The notes: a model not told the origin generated them from the letters alone. DNA of 64,000 nt from Acanthochromis polyacanthus (GCF_021347895.1 NC_067116.1:46244860-46308859); one strand, 5' to 3'. Positions 1 through 12,700 are shown, numbered from the stretch's first letter. Made by a program: numbers and translations.

Positions 1-415
1 GCCTGCTGTGCTCTCTGAGTGTCAGGATTTACCTTCATCAACTTTCTATAACAGTGAATAGAAATGTCTTGCATTTAGAATTATATTTTAAATAATTACC
101 TGAGATAGTTATTAGTTCATTCATTAAAGCAAAGTACTGAGTTAATTCAACATAGTTTCTGTTCCAGACAGAATGGAGTTGTATTTCTGTGAATCACATG
201 ATTTCAGTTTTCTCCTAAAATATTTGCACTGTTTCTACATTGAAAGGTTCCAGGTGTTTTAAAAAGATATAATTTTTACATCAATAAATTGATCTTAACA
301 AGATGGTAAACAACAGAAATGCAGCAAAACAGAGTTTAATTGTGATGAATGAATACTAGACATTTTGTTTTCTGTGTTTTGAGGACTGTGATCTGATATT
401 TTCTTGGTCACTTAC

Positions 416-3400
416 TTCCAACATCAGTTTTCAGGGGAACTCTTAGCCGTTGGTCATCTTTGTTGTCCTTTTTGTAGGTGGGAACTATGTCACAGGTGTG
501 TTCAGTGTACGGTAAGAGTCCAGTAAATTTACATTTTCCTCCATCAGGACGTCGAATCAAATTTCCTGAAACTGCAACAGAATCTTAATGAACTGTTTTA
601 GTAACAGCAGGTCAATCTAAAGACACTTAAATGACTGAATCTCATGTTAAAGTTGTAGAAATATCCACAAACACTCTGGTCTGTTTGTCAGGTTACACAT
701 TAAGAATCTCCAGCTCTGATTGTGGTCCTGTGAGCTAAAACCTCAGTATTCACTGTTTACTCTATGAGCAGCAGACTGAGAAACTGCTTTTATCACTCTT
801 TCTGCAGAAAACTGTTTCAGATCAGTTCATCTTCTGCACAGTAACATTTTTAACTGTGAACACGTCAATGTTTCTGTAGAAAACTGTCATCAAACTGTGA
901 CATTTCAATGCTTGTTCTGTATATTACTGTATGTGAGTATTTTAATAACAATGAAAACCACAACATGACACAACATCATTTACATTTACTTTAATGTTCT
1001 GAAACGTTGGAACAAAGAAACATCTGAATGCAAGAGACTCACTGAGGATTTAAACACATATTTCATTTTTTAAAAATACAGTGACTCCAAACTATTTTAC
1101 TTACTTTTACTTTTATTCGTCCTACAGCTGCAGTCATAAGAAAGGTTCTGAAGTCTAGGAAGGTCGTCTTGGCAGTTGTCACTGGTTGTTGTCCAGGTCA
1201 GCTCAATGGAAGTGTTGGTTGTCTCTCCGTTTGTGATGGTTATTCTGAAACCTGTTGGAACACAGTTGATGTCAGCAATAATAAATCTTCTACCTGTTAC
1301 TGTGATTTACTCCTCTGAGGATACAAACTTTCACTCCACTGAGTTAAAGTAAATGTCAAACTTACTACAGTCGATCCTGACGTGGATCGGTGTAGTTCTC
1401 TTATCTAAGGGGACGTTGTTGTCTTTAATCAGACCAGTACAGATGTAGTCTGTGAAAGGCTCCAGCTCAGACAGTTTCTTGGAGTCATTGACTTTTCCAT
1501 TTTCTGAGGAGACACAAGTATGACAGGATTTCTACAATAACTGGTGTTTGTATCTCAGTGTGGATGAGCAGTTATCTTCCAGGTTCAGATTCAGCTTTGG
1601 ACACTTTCAGAGAAACAATATTCAGAACAGATTGACAAAGAGCACAAAGCAGCAGCTCAGTCTTCTCTCACCAAAACACCTAAACTGATTTTCATCATCG
1701 TTTATTTTTTTAATGCTGTGTTAGTGTTTAAACTGCATCTATTTCCATGTAAATGTTCTGATAATGTTGCTGAAAGTCTCCACTTCTGGTCTTTCCACTT
1801 ACCTGAACAGGTGTAATCAACAGAGAGACTTCTGCATTCTGAAGGGAACGTTGGTTCGATCGTTGCAGGAAGTCCAGTGGAAACAGTCTGTTTTATTTCA
1901 CTTGGATCTAAGTCATCTGAGGATTTAAAAAGATCATTTAAATATGCGTCAATGCTGTTATATTTCCCTAAGATCTCATTTTAGTTGTCGCTGTGGTGAA
2001 GAGATGTTGTCGGGTTTTCAGTTCAGTTTGTCTGAGAGTCAGATTGCATGCTGGGTAAAGTGGTTGTGGTTCATTTGAGGAGGAAAAGTAGCTGCAGTCT
2101 GGAAAGTGTACTGGTCACATTTTCATCTGATATGATGCTAAACTAACATTTCATGCTACCTACATCTTTACAGACGCTTCATCGAGCTTTTATTCTGCAT
2201 GATAAAACCAATTCATGGTAGTTTTGTTACAAACAGGATGTTTCTATGTTTCTAAACCCTCCCTCATGAATGTTGATCTGATAAAAAAAAAAAGCTAGAA
2301 TTTGTTTTTGAATTTGCTGTCTTGCAAAACTTGCTCTGGATAATCAGATACCAACCACAGACAGATGAAAAGATGCACAGTTGTGAGGACAAATGTACCC
2401 TGTTCTTTTGGGAGCTACTTATGCGTAATTTAAAAAAAACTAATTTAAAATCATCTTCATCATTATTATTTTAGGTTCTAAAACCCCAAAAAGTATGTTT
2501 TAAAAAGTAAATGTTACACTGTAAGTGAAGGAACTAGAAAATGTACTTACATTTTTTAGAGATTTAAAAATAAACCTCAGAATTTGTAAAACCCCTGACA
2601 AATACGGCACATATTTCCCATAATACAGTAGTTTCAGTTGTTCTTTTTCTTCAGCCACTAACTGTTGAACAAAATATTTTCTGTATCCAGATAAATGTGT
2701 CTGTTTACTGCACAAAGCAATGCATTAATGAAAAACCACTTTCTGAAACACAAATAGCTTCACACACTTATTTGGTAGCATTTGATGTTTTCTGAGGTTT
2801 TAGTTACAGAGAAGGTATTGTGAGTTTATCTTTTTCTATCTCAGGTCAAAATAAAAGTGTTGCTTTGAAGAGCATAAAATGTACATCTAGAGGAGGTGAG
2901 ACACGACAAGAAATCAACTTTACTGTTCGACTTTTTAGTTGTTTAATGTGCATTACCTTATTCCATTAATTGCAGTAAAAAAAAATTCTTTATTTTATCT
3001 TATTGTTAAACACACTTTACTTGCACAAGGACATTTTTCCCCAAAACACGTTATATAATTGACTTATATGAATTAAAGTTAAAGTAGTAGTTACATTTTA
3101 AAGTAAAATACAGTTCCTCACAAGTACTCATACAGTATTTTTCATTTTATTTGTTTGAATATTAAGGTTTTAAAATGTTAAAATTGCACTATATACATAC
3201 AGGGTGTCCCACAAAAATGTATACACACTTTAAATAATTGTAAACTAGGTGTTTATTATAATTTGTTTAATTTTCAACGTGTAAAAGAATTTGCAAACAT
3301 CATTCTATTGTTTTGTCACCGCCTGTTCTCAAACTGATGTCCATTCTGGTCCAGACACTGCCGACAACACAAAGCGATGGAATAGCACACATCATGAAAC

Positions 3401-4920
3401 AGTTCCCTTGGTATTTGCGTGCATTCATGTTCAATGGTTGCTCTCAATTCAGTGACTGTTGCAGGTCTCATTGTGTAGACTTTGTCTTTTAGGTATCCCC
3501 ATAGAAAGAAGTCTGGTGGTGTGAAGTTAGTTATCAGCTGCTTAAAGGTGGATACATTTTTTGGGTAACCCTGTATATATATGCTGTTTTTTTTTGTAAT
3601 GTGATGCTTATTAACACAAGTGTGGAGTTTTGAATTTGTCCTCTCAGCGCACAACTTGGTCCTGGCAGAGGCTCAGTTTTAGTTCTGTGTTAAATTAATT
3701 GTTGACTGTATATTTAGGTTTTTAAAAATTCTCCTTTTTCAAATGACTGAGAGTAGACCTCAGTACAGATGTTCCTGTAAGAATGGATAAAGTAACTTTT
3801 CATACAGACTGAGGTGTTCTATCAGTAATCTTGTGCTGACATGAAAATCCTGAATTATCAAAGTCTTAATCAAAATCCACATCTATGTGTTATTCTTTGT
3901 AATAAATGAAAATTTTTTTTTTTTCAAATGAGCAACTTCAAAGTTGTAACATAAAGTTTCAGGAAAGGTGTTTTTTTGTGTTTTTATTTTTCAGATATAA
4001 TCTCACTCATTTCACAGGTTTCATCGTCAAGGCGTGGTGGTTTCAGAAAAGCGATTTTAACCAGCAGTAAACAAGCAATATCCACCTGAAAAACAAACTG
4101 AATTTCATGATAATAAAATATAACAGTGACATTAATTTTAAAGTTTTCACACATTATTAAGTGCGTGGTAAAGTGCTTCTTTCAAAGACAGTGATTTAAA
4201 TGGATTATTAAAATCAGACGTTGAAGCCTTAAGATGGCTATTATTTTATTGTTTCAGTTTTTTCTTCATATGTAAAACATAAATAATATTTTACTCTTGA
4301 CCCTCATCAGTACACGTGGCAAACCCTATTAATCCGTACACTTGGGGTGCAGCTGGACCCCAGTAGTATTTCATTTGTTTCATATTTCTGTACCTGTCCA
4401 TATCCTCTCAATGTATATTTTCCTAAAACGTGTGTCGTCTATAGAAACAAATATGAAAGAAACAATGAAATTATTATTGATGATTACTGAAGTGTATTGC
4501 TTACAATATTAGTGTAAGAACTCCTGAATTGAAATGAAACACAATGCAACTGAAGCAGTCATCACAAGAGCAACAAAACACAAACATAGATAAATAAAAG
4601 ATGCACAGTCTGACTGGGGTCCACATGGAACCCAAATGATTTTTCAATCAAACAAGCTTTGGTGTACGTGATGACAACTATGTAGATAACAATTACCTAA
4701 AAACAAAAAAATCCAACTTCCAAATAAAAAATTCTGGCAAGTTATATACCAATATGTAGTATATAACTTGTTATATTCCAGGTGCACTGATGAGGGTTAA
4801 GGATGAGAAAAACAACGACCCAACTTCAAAAAAACACTTTGGTTACTTACAACAAAATTCAGCCAAACCGATGAACGGAGCAAAGAGCAGCAGGACGGTG
4901 AGACCCCAGAGAGCTGCCAT
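416..4920 (-). CDS. ptprc-like: CD45 ectodomain-like receptor, copy L2 (5' exons; runs off window)
   Basis: The exons, read on the minus strand, are 4920-4851 (signal peptide, MAALWGLTVLLLFAPF...), 1916-1803, 1503-1366, 1251-1105 and 571-416. All have AG/GT borders and phase 1 junctions. The first exon encodes a hydrophobic signal peptide ending ...GLAEFC. The next two make a cysteine-containing first domain (SECRSLSVDYTC; tyrosine-corner-like LSELEPFTDYTC). Exons 4-5 form a second FN3-like domain. The membrane-proximal, transmembrane and tail exons would lie to the left of base 1. Exon 4 is 147 nt, not 153: six bases are missing in frame (two codons) relative to L1, R1 and R2. This is the counterpart of R2. 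Family assignment rests on the complete copies L1/R1; whether L2 is intact at its 3' end cannot be seen. Confidence 0.8.
3200..3573 (-). mobile_element. Internally deleted mariner-like element, intron 1 of L2
   Basis: A 374-bp element has imperfect terminal inverted repeats: CAGGGTGTCCCACAAAAATG at one end, and on the other strand CAGGGTTACCCAAAAAATG. TA dinucleotides flank it, as expected for Tc1/mariner insertions. It encodes, on the minus strand, only the transposase C-terminus, beginning just before the TPPDFFLWGYLKDKVY motif that contains the last catalytic acidic residue in this superfamily. Most of the transposase is deleted. It sits at the same place in intron 1 of L1, R1 and R2, so it predates the gene duplications. 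Confidence 0.75.
4301..4796. mobile_element. piggyBac-like MITE, intron 1 of L2
   Basis: A 496-bp non-coding element begins CCCTCATCAGTACACGTG and ends as the inverse of CCCTCATCAGTGCACCTGG. It is flanked by TTGA on the left and TTAA on the right, i.e. a TTAA duplication with one mutation. CCCT-type ends with a TTAA target are the hallmark of piggyBac. The right part has a small hairpin (AAGTTATATA/TATATAACTT). No transposase is present. Confidence 0.7.
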
Positions 4921-5053
4921 ATCCAGGAGTCACTTTGTGTCCAACCACATACATACAGTAAATACAGTCCAACTGGAAAATACTGACACAAGAAGCTGTT
5001 TTAAAAGTTCTTTCGTCACTGTTCTGAGAAGGAGGACCGCTATCTTCTAGTTG

Positions 5054-5104
5054 GAGGAGGAAGCTTCATTTCTGTTTTGCTGCTGCTAACAGGAAACCAC
5101 ACAT
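5054..5104 (-). promoter_or_regulatory. ETS and RUNX-like motifs upstream of L2
   Basis: About 135-185 bp upstream of the L2 start codon the minus strand reads TGTGTGGTTTCCTGTT, a RUNX core (TGTGGT) abutting an ETS core (AGGAAA on the other strand). It is followed by GAAGCTTCCTCCTCC, a PU.1/ETS-like purine box (GAGGAGGAAG) on the opposite strand. The same arrangement occurs upstream of L1, R1 and R2. No TATA box is evident. Function is inferred from motifs only. Confidence 0.5.
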
Positions 5105-5989
5105 CTTTCTTTTAATATTTCTTTTAGTCAGTCTGTTAATATGTATGAACACACAATGGTATTTGGATCCAGATTTCAGAACTTTGTTTGTGTACATGAA
5201 CAAATGTGTGGTTTGACACACAGTCAGCTTTGCATTTACTGTCCTTGTCCTGTCCTCCTCACACGCCTTGCATGAACTGACAGGCAGATAAACTTCATCT
5301 CCAATCACTACACTTGGGGAAAAGGCTCCAAGTTGAATTTGTTTAATGTAGCTACTAGCAGTAAAACTGAAACACAAAAGCAGATAAGCATTATTATTAT
5401 TGCTACAATGTATAAATATCGTTTCAGCAGGCCAGATCATGTGACTGACATGAATTTACCAGATATAAACAAAATATTTATCATTTACCAAAAATATACA
5501 CATACAATAACAATGATAATTTAAACCTTGAGGCGCCACAGTTTTTCAATAAAATACTCAGTTTTGATATCACTTTTTCAAAAGGTTGTAACTTGAAAAT
5601 GATTAGAGATAAAGATATACTGTAAATGAGAAAAAACATCAGTATGACCCAAAGTTTGTGATGGGAGTAAATTTCTCATCTAATTTGCATATTATGATGT
5701 CACCAGGCGGCGGGCGTATGGATTACATAACTTTCACAGATGTTTATCAATCAAGATGGCATTGCTTGGCTCAGAATTTGTCAGATCCCTGTCTCCACGA
5801 CACCCAACAGGCTCATTAAAATGTCCGATCCACTTGTGATACTCTTCCTCATCTCTCAAGCAAACCCAGCCATCATTATCGTCATTGCCATTGGTCAAAT
5901 CTGTGCCGAGTCATTTTGAGCCCTCTTTCTGGAGGGTGGATTTACACAGCTCTTACCCTTCTCACCTGTGCAGCTGATTTGGTGCCGAG
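5105..5989. other. Spacer upstream of L2, no gene recognised
   Basis: This is the upstream flank shared by the array units. An open frame of 124 codons (5440-5066, minus) overlaps the promoter motifs; it lacks recognisable domains and is probably chance. Around 5700-5950 lies the tail of the second spacer transposon ORF (DEEEYHK...FNEPVG peptide, minus strand), fused here directly to gag remnants. Confidence 0.4.
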
Positions 5990-6792
5990 TCACTTCACCA
6001 AGAGGCCCATCGTATCAGTGTCTGTAAGGATTAAACCTCTTATGGCATTCAAGAATGACACTTTCCAAGCCCTGTAGCTTTCTGAATGATCACTAGACCG
6101 GAGAAGCCCCGAGGACGCAAGTTCACGTCTTGTGAAACACCTGATGAAGTCTGACAAGATCTGATTAGCCTGTTGAGCATCTGTGCACTGGTGAGCTTGA
6201 GGAGGATTAAATACCTCGGTGTGACTCGTGATGCATTTCTCCTTTTGAATGCCACACTTTCTGGGGCGCTCTACCTGTAAAGTGTAATGTGAGCATCAGC
6301 ATGCGCTCCCTGACTTCCAACCCATGACGTGTGAATGTGATACTGAACAGCAGCTTTTGGTGCACGTTGCACAGCAGTGGTTGGTTGACTAACAGTATCA
6401 GTAGTGGTTCCCTGTAATGCAGGTGTTGACTGACTGATAGTATGCCTTGCCTGGTCTTCCACATATTCTTTTGTGCGCTCTGTTGGATCTTGAATCTGGA
6501 GATTAATTTTGGAGCTGAGGTCTTCATTTTCCTCTTCCATGGCTGCCTCTGAAGCTTCAGCCTTAGCTAGCGCAGCTGCAGCTTTTTTCTCTAGCTGAAG
6601 AGTATCCAGAGGTACTTCTCGATGTGTCTTCTCGACCTTTAAAGATGCTTCTAAGCGTTTGCTCCATTTTGACTTCCTTTTCCCTTTCAGCAAATGCTGC
6701 CTCTGCTTTAGCAGCTTGGGCTTCAGCACAAGCTCAGACTGCAGCTGCACTAATGGAGGAGCCACATGAGTGTTCGGATGAAGATGAGGCAC
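5990..6792 (-). mobile_element. BEL/Pao-like gag remnant between L1 and L2
   Basis: Minus-strand reading frames encode a lysine/glutamate/alanine-rich helical segment (KKAAAALAKAEASEAA), then QDPTERTKEYVEDQ, then a piece with the ARRELVSSGLL / HSESYRAWKVSFLNAIRG pattern. This pattern is typical of gag-like polyproteins of fish BEL/Pao LTR retrotransposons. Frames are interrupted and no protease, RT or integrase is present. It is a degraded relic shared by all spacers. Confidence 0.6.
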
Positions 6793-8091
6793 AAGACCTT
6801 GTCTGTAATGATTTAGACCCTGATGATTTTTTTGTCTAAAATAATAAAATGAAATAATAAAATAAGGCGGCACAGTCCTCCTGTTTACGTTACAGTTAAA
6901 AGATAAGAAATGAGGCATAATACATGGGGGCTTAGAAAAGTAAACGATAGAAGAAGGAATTTTGGGCTGATATACAATAATATACAATTGTTTACATATC
7001 TGTTGTCGTCACATAAGTCTGCCAAGGAACGCTTTCAGTAAAATATTACTGACGAAAAATCAGTTGTGTATCAGTTCCATACTTAACACTTGGACAGTGA
7101 ATAATATTTTGGAAAATGACTGATTTGAAAAGAAAAGATTTAAGAGTCCATATGATGCCTTTCAGTTTTTTGTCCTCACCTTCCATGTGCTATAAAGCTG
7201 TTATTCCGTGCATGTAAAAGATATACAAACCTAAAAAGTCCAAAGTCCACGGCAAAGGGAGTTTATTTCTCTCACAGGAAACGCTGCTCCTGACCTGCCT
7301 GAAACGAAGTCGAGGCGTTTCTTCCATAACTTGTTTACATCACTATGTAACACCGTTGCATCATGCTGCCTACTGGCTAGAAGTCTTTAATGGTGAAAGC
7401 TGGTTTTGGCCACTGAGCCCGTCTGTCCGTCGAATCTGAAGGTACTGTCAAGGATTTTTCTTTCTTTTGTTTTTTTACAAAAGGTCGACTGTGTGACGCC
7501 AAATGGGCGCGAGTGTCGTGAGGGTCATCCAAAGAGCCTGCTAAACCAAACCTAACAGCCAAAGAGGTCAAAATGAAGCCAATGGTACAGGTTAAAAATG
7601 TCTACAATTAAAGTGAAAATTCATTTTTTAGAGTAAAGATTAAGTACTTGTCCTGTAATATTTACTGTATTATTATTTAATTCGCAACAAAGTTCACTTT
7701 GCGACAATAGACCATTTTCCATTAATTTCCATATGGTAAGCAAAAACATGTCATATAAACATACATATGACATCTCAAAACACACTGTTGAAAAAAATCT
7801 GTTTTCTAAACCTGCCAGTGTTTTTCTTCCTTGGTCTAGTTTGTGATGCTGCATCTTTACCAGTGAAAGAAAAGCATTTGAATGCAGTCACTGTGTCTCA
7901 CACTGTACTTGATACTGCCACATGTTTCTCAACTTTACATGTTGATGAAGCTTTCCTGAATCCACCATTGAACAATTCATTGCTGTAGCTATTCTATTCC
8001 ACAGATTTTCAGCAAAGCTACACTGTTCTGACTTCTGGAGGTTTGTCTAATAATCAGCAACACGTCTGTACATCATTGTGATTAAGTTGAT
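6793..8091. other. Spacer downstream of L1, no gene recognised
   Basis: Array spacer repeated beyond each gene copy. It holds short frames without recognisable domains, including a plus-strand frame ending at 7988 (VSHTVLDT...PPLNNSLL) that recurs antisense downstream of every copy, and a 64-codon minus-strand frame (7571-7377). No RNA gene is seen. Confidence 0.4.
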
Positions 8092-8101
8092 TTTATTTAT
8101 T
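8092..8101 (-). terminator. Polyadenylation signals of L1
   Basis: Two overlapping AATAAA hexamers on the minus strand, in the block TTAAATAAATAAAATC found downstream of every copy. In R1 the signal lies about 310 nt past the stop codon. In L1 it is displaced by the LINE at 8239-9586. Confidence 0.6.
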
Positions 8102-8238
8102 TAACCAGACTTGGTTCAAAACATCAGCAAGAAAAGTGACACTTTCTAACATGGTAAAATATGCACACCAAAGCATCAGAATCATTTAAATTCCAAAATA
8201 CAACAAAGTGATGAACATACCACAGAATTTACTTTGTT

Positions 8239-9586
8239 CTTTCTTTCTTTCTTTCTTTATTCTTTATTAAACAGGGAAAAATTAAAAACATAATCAAGCC
8301 TGACTCAGTTAACTAACTGATTTTCAGCAGGTCCCTGTTCTGCAGTAGACAAAAACATACATTCACTCAAACAACAGAAACAACATCACTATTAACAACA
8401 AACGATCAGTCATACAGGAGAGGGCACTCCAACGGTGGCCTTACTCGCTCTACCGATGGTTACAGCGGTAAGTATCAGCTAGATGTTTTGTTATACTCTT
8501 TTTAAAGTGACTTATCGAGCTTATTGTCCTTAAGTTCATTGGAAGGAGATTCCAGAACTCCGTAAGTTGATAGAAAAAGGATTGTTTCCCATAATTATTT
8601 TTGAATTGTGGTTTGCGAAGAAGTTCATTTGTGACTGACCTGGTCCTTGGCCCCAAACCAAAGTTGAGCCTTGGAATCAGAGCAGACAGCGCGATTGAAG
8701 GACAGCTGTTCTGTAGAAGGTGGTAGAACCTGAGTCCAAGGCTCTTAGTGTAATTCTGAAATGTTAGAGCACCAGACAAAGACAGGGCAGTACAGTGGTG
8801 AGTCCAACCAGGGAGTCTGTGATGGATTTTGAAGGCCCTATTATACAGTCTTGCCACCGGTTCGAGGATTTCTTGAGATGTTAAAGTCCAGATGGGCAGA
8901 CAGTATGAGAGACTAGAGAGAACCACTGCGTGAAGATAGGTTCTAGAGACACACAAGGTTAAGTGTTTTCTAATTTTACTGTAGACATAAAGTTTTTGAT
9001 TTATCTGTGTTACCAATCTTTGGGTGTGGTCACCATATGCCAGGTGTTTATCAAGTGTCACTCCCAAATATTTGTATTTGGACACTATTTGTAGCTCTTG
9101 TCCTGCAATAGTAGGAGCGTTGGTTATCGGTAAGGGTCGCTGTAAGGAGTGAAAGTACATACATTCCGTCTTCTTAATATTAATAGTTAAATGATTGAAT
9201 TGCAACCATTCGTACAAAGATTGCAGGTCTGAATTTAGCTTTTGATTGATAGTGTTTGAGTCCAAACCCGAGACAAAAATGACAGTGTCATCTGCGTATA
9301 AGAGTGTTTGGGATTGTCTGATTGCCAGCGGGAGATCATTTATATAGATGAGAAAGAGCAGAGGGCCCAAAATACTGCCTTGAGGAACTCCCATATTGCA
9401 GTTCAATGGTTTTGAAGTGACCCCACCTACATTTACAACCTGCTTTCTGCCGCTCAAATATGAAATAAGTAGCTTTATGGAATTGGAAGAAAAATGTAAA
9501 GAATTTAATTTATTTTGTAAGACCTGATGGTTAACTGTGTCGAAAGCTTTACGGAAATCAATAAATACAGCACCCAGGATATTGTT
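8239..9586 (-). mobile_element. 5'-truncated CR1/L2-like LINE in L1 3'UTR (left arm only)
   Basis: A 1348-bp insertion, relative to the equivalent site in R1, R2 and R3, lies between TTGTT direct repeats (8234-8238 and 9582-9586). It carries the C-terminal half of a reverse transcriptase on the minus strand and ends in an AAAGAAAGAAAG-type 3' tail. The short terminal microsatellite and 5' truncation are typical of CR1/L2/Rex-type non-LTR elements. It lies between the L1 stop codon and its polyadenylation signals. Confidence 0.85.
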
Positions 9587-9610
9587 AAACAATATTTCAA
9601 TAGAGTACAA
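8450..9610 (-). CDS. Non-LTR retrotransposon reverse transcriptase, C-terminal part
   Basis: An open frame of 386 codons; the first few codons read in from flanking DNA. It contains VFIDFRKAFDTVNH (RT motif A), GVPQGSILGPLLFLIYINDLP (motif B region) and YADDTVIF (catalytic YADD, motif C). The post-RT domain ends in the FWNLLP...LR...FKK pattern of CR1/L2/Rex-type LINEs. The endonuclease and N-terminal RT motifs are missing because of 5' truncation, so it cannot move by itself. The frame is uninterrupted, which suggests a recent insertion. The clade (L2, CR1 or Rex1) is not certain. Confidence 0.85.
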   Translation of the reverse strand: MYSIEILFNNILGAVFIDFRKAFDTVNHQVLQNKLNSLHFSSNSIKLLISYLSGRKQVVNVGGVTSKPLNCNMGVPQGSILGPLLFLIYINDLPLAIRQSQTLLYADDTVIFVSGLDSNTINQKLNSDLQSLYEWLQFNHLTINIKKTECMYFHSLQRPLPITNAPTIAGQELQIVSKYKYLGVTLDKHLAYGDHTQRLVTQINQKLYVYSKIRKHLTLCVSRTYLHAVVLSSLSYCLPIWTLTSQEILEPVARLYNRAFKIHHRLPGWTHHCTALSLSGALTFQNYTKSLGLRFYHLLQNSCPSIALSALIPRLNFGLGPRTRSVTNELLRKPQFKNNYGKQSFFYQLTEFWNLLPMNLRTISSISHFKKSITKHLADTYRCNHR

Positions 9611-9759
9611 TATTGGAGCTCTTGGCTAATTACAATAATACAAATTTAAAAATAGCCTCTAAAATGTGATAAAATATCTACTGCAAGCTGAATAACTTGA
9701 AAACTTATCATAAAGAGTAAATGGTGATTTGATGTGAAGCTCCATCAGGCCTTCCTTCA

Positions 9760-12700
9760 TCAGTGAGCTGCTTTATGACGCCGTCCAGGAGGTCGTGTAT
9801 TCATGTAGACTATGACAACAAAGAGAAAACATGACACAAAGTACAACTGCAGCACAACATCACGCCTCAGTACGCTTCTGAAACTTCCCTTGACTCAGCT
9901 CTTTTACACATTTACAGCTACAAATTATTATAATGTTCCACAGTTTTTGGAGAATAACATATCAGGTCAATACAGTGTTCAAATAATGATGTTAATATTT
10001 TACTCACTTGCTGTTGATTCAAGCATCATGTCGTCATTCACACCACTGTGGAGAAAATAATAGGGTAAATCAAAATGTGGCTTTGTATGTAAACTGAAAC
10101 AAATCAGTGACAGTCAGACTTATTCAGGAGGTTTGATACGTGGTCTTTACCTTCTGGACTCTCTGCGCTTCTTCATGTAGTTCTCATAGATCACCATAAA
10201 CACCACAACCAATATGTTGGCAATGGGGAGGCACAGAAAATTAATAATGGCAGCTTTGTAGTTGTCTGTAAATGAGGATTACAACAGAAGAATATCAAAA
10301 TGGTTACATTCAAGATACAATGAGGAGAAACTGAGTTAAACATCACAGAAAAATTATGTTTTGTGATTTCAATGAAAACAGCACATACACCCAGTGTAAA
10401 TATATCTCGTCTTGGGTCTGCTCTCCAGCACTCCATTGAAAACAGTCACCTATAAAGACAGAACGTCATTAAGAATTACAGCATTCAGCAATAAATGAGC
10501 AGTAAAATAGGAATATTCTGAAGAATTAAAAAACAGGATTATACATACCTTCACTCTGTATTCCGTACCGTAGCTCAGATCTCTGAATTCAAAGTCACAC
10601 TTGTTGCTCTCACGTGGTTTCTCATCATAAAGACTTGTTCTGTCATCATCAACATCAAGATTTCTTCTGTAATCGTCAAAAATAATATGTGCTCTGTATA
10701 TTGTCTCTGGTCCAAACGAACGACCGCGATGCTCACAGATTACTTGAATCACATTATTCTCGAGATAAGTCCAGTCCAGATATTCAATATCTTCTGGTGC
10801 TGCAAGAGATTGAAAAAAAGAGGAAATATTTTACTTTAGATACAACGCTTACAGCTAAAGAGATGTTGTGGTATCTGTACTTTAGCATTACTGGTGCGTT
10901 TGTGCGTTGGTGTATTTGTTGAAAAAATAGATTTAATTTATTTTTTGTATAAAGATTTTTTTAAATCTTACGTTTCTTTGAATGATGAATTATGAGGCTT
11001 TTAAATTGATTGGGTTTTTGTTTTCCTTTTACTGCTTTGTAGTTGCGACTTGGATTTAAATATATTTCAATAAAATTAAAAACGATCAATAAATAATTGT
11101 GAGATGAAAAATGACATGCAGACACTGTTCAGTTCAGGGCTGCTGTGCTCTCTGAGTGTCAGGATTTACCTTCATCAACTTTCTATAACAGAGAATAGAA
11201 ATGTCTTGCATTTAGAATTATATTTTATAATTATATAATTATATTTTGATGAACGAGGACAATGAGAGAGAATGAAGAGTAGAAGAGGTGACTGCTGTGG
11301 ACCAGGAAGTAGCAAAGATTAGTAAGGATGAAGTGAGGAGGGCATTGAAGAGGATGAAGAGTGGAAAAGCACTTGGTCCTGATGATATACCTGTGGAGGT
11401 ATGGAAGTGTCTCAGAGAGGTAGCAGTAGAGTTTCTGACTGGGTTGTTCAACAGGATCTTAGATAGTGAGAAGATGCCCAAGGAATGGAGGAGAAGTGTG
11501 CTGGTGCCCATCTTTAAGAACAAGGGAGATGTGCAGAGTTGTGGCAACTACAGAGGAATAAAGCTGATGAGCCACACGATGAAGCTATGGGAAAGAGTAG
11601 TTGAAGCTAGGCTAAGGGCAGAGGTGAACATCTGTGAGCAGCAGTATGGTTTCATGCCAAGAAAGAGTACAACAGATGCAATATTTGCTTTGAGGATGTT
11701 GATAGAGAAGTACAGAGAAGGCCAGAAGGAGCTGCATTGTGTCTTTGTAGATCTGGAGAAAGCTTATGACAGGGTGCCCAGAGAGGAACTGTGGTTTTGT
11801 ATGAGGAAGTCTGGAGTGGCAGAGAAGTATGTTAGAGTGGTGCAGGACATGTATGAGGAATGTAAGACAGTGGTGAGGTGTGCTGTAGGAGTAACAGAGG
11901 AGTTCAAGGTGGAGGCGGGACTACATCAGGGATCAGCTCTGAGCCCCTTCTTGTTTGCTATGGTGATGGACCGGATGACAGGCGAGGTTAGACAGGAGTC
12001 TCCATGGACTATGATGTTTGCAGATGACATTGTGATCTGTAGTGAGAGCAGGGAACAGGTGGAGGAGAAGCTAGAGGTATGGAGGTTTGCCCTGGAAAGG
12101 AGAGGAATGAAGGTTAGCCGCAGCAAGATGGAATGTCTGTGTGTGAATGAGAGGGACCCAAGTGGAAGAGTGAGGTTACAGGGAGAAGAGATCAAGAAGG
12201 TGGAGGATTTTAAGTACTTAGGGTCAAAAGTACAGAGCAATGGAGAGCGTGGAAAAGAGGTGAAGAAGCGTGTACAGGCAGGCTGGAACGGCTGGAGAAA
12301 AGTGTCAGGTGTGATGTGTGACAGAAGAGTTTCAGCTAAAATGAAAGGAAAGATTTACAAAACTGTGGTGAGACCAGCCATGTTGTTTGGTCTGGAGACA
12401 GTGTCCCTGAGGAAAAGACAGGAGGCAGAGCTGGAGGTAGCAGAACGGAAGATGCTGAGGTTCTCTTTGGGAGTGACCAGGATGGATAGGATCAGGAATG
12501 AGTACATCAGAGGGACAGCACATGTTAGAGGCTTTGGAGATAAAGTCAGAGAGGCCAGACTGAGATGGTTCAGACATGTCCAGAGGAGAGAGAGTGTGAA
12601 TATATTGGTAGAAGGATGCTGAGTTTCCCACTGCCAGGCAGGAGGCCTAGAGGAAGACCAAAGAGGAGGTTTATGGATGTGGTTAAAGAGGACATGAAGG

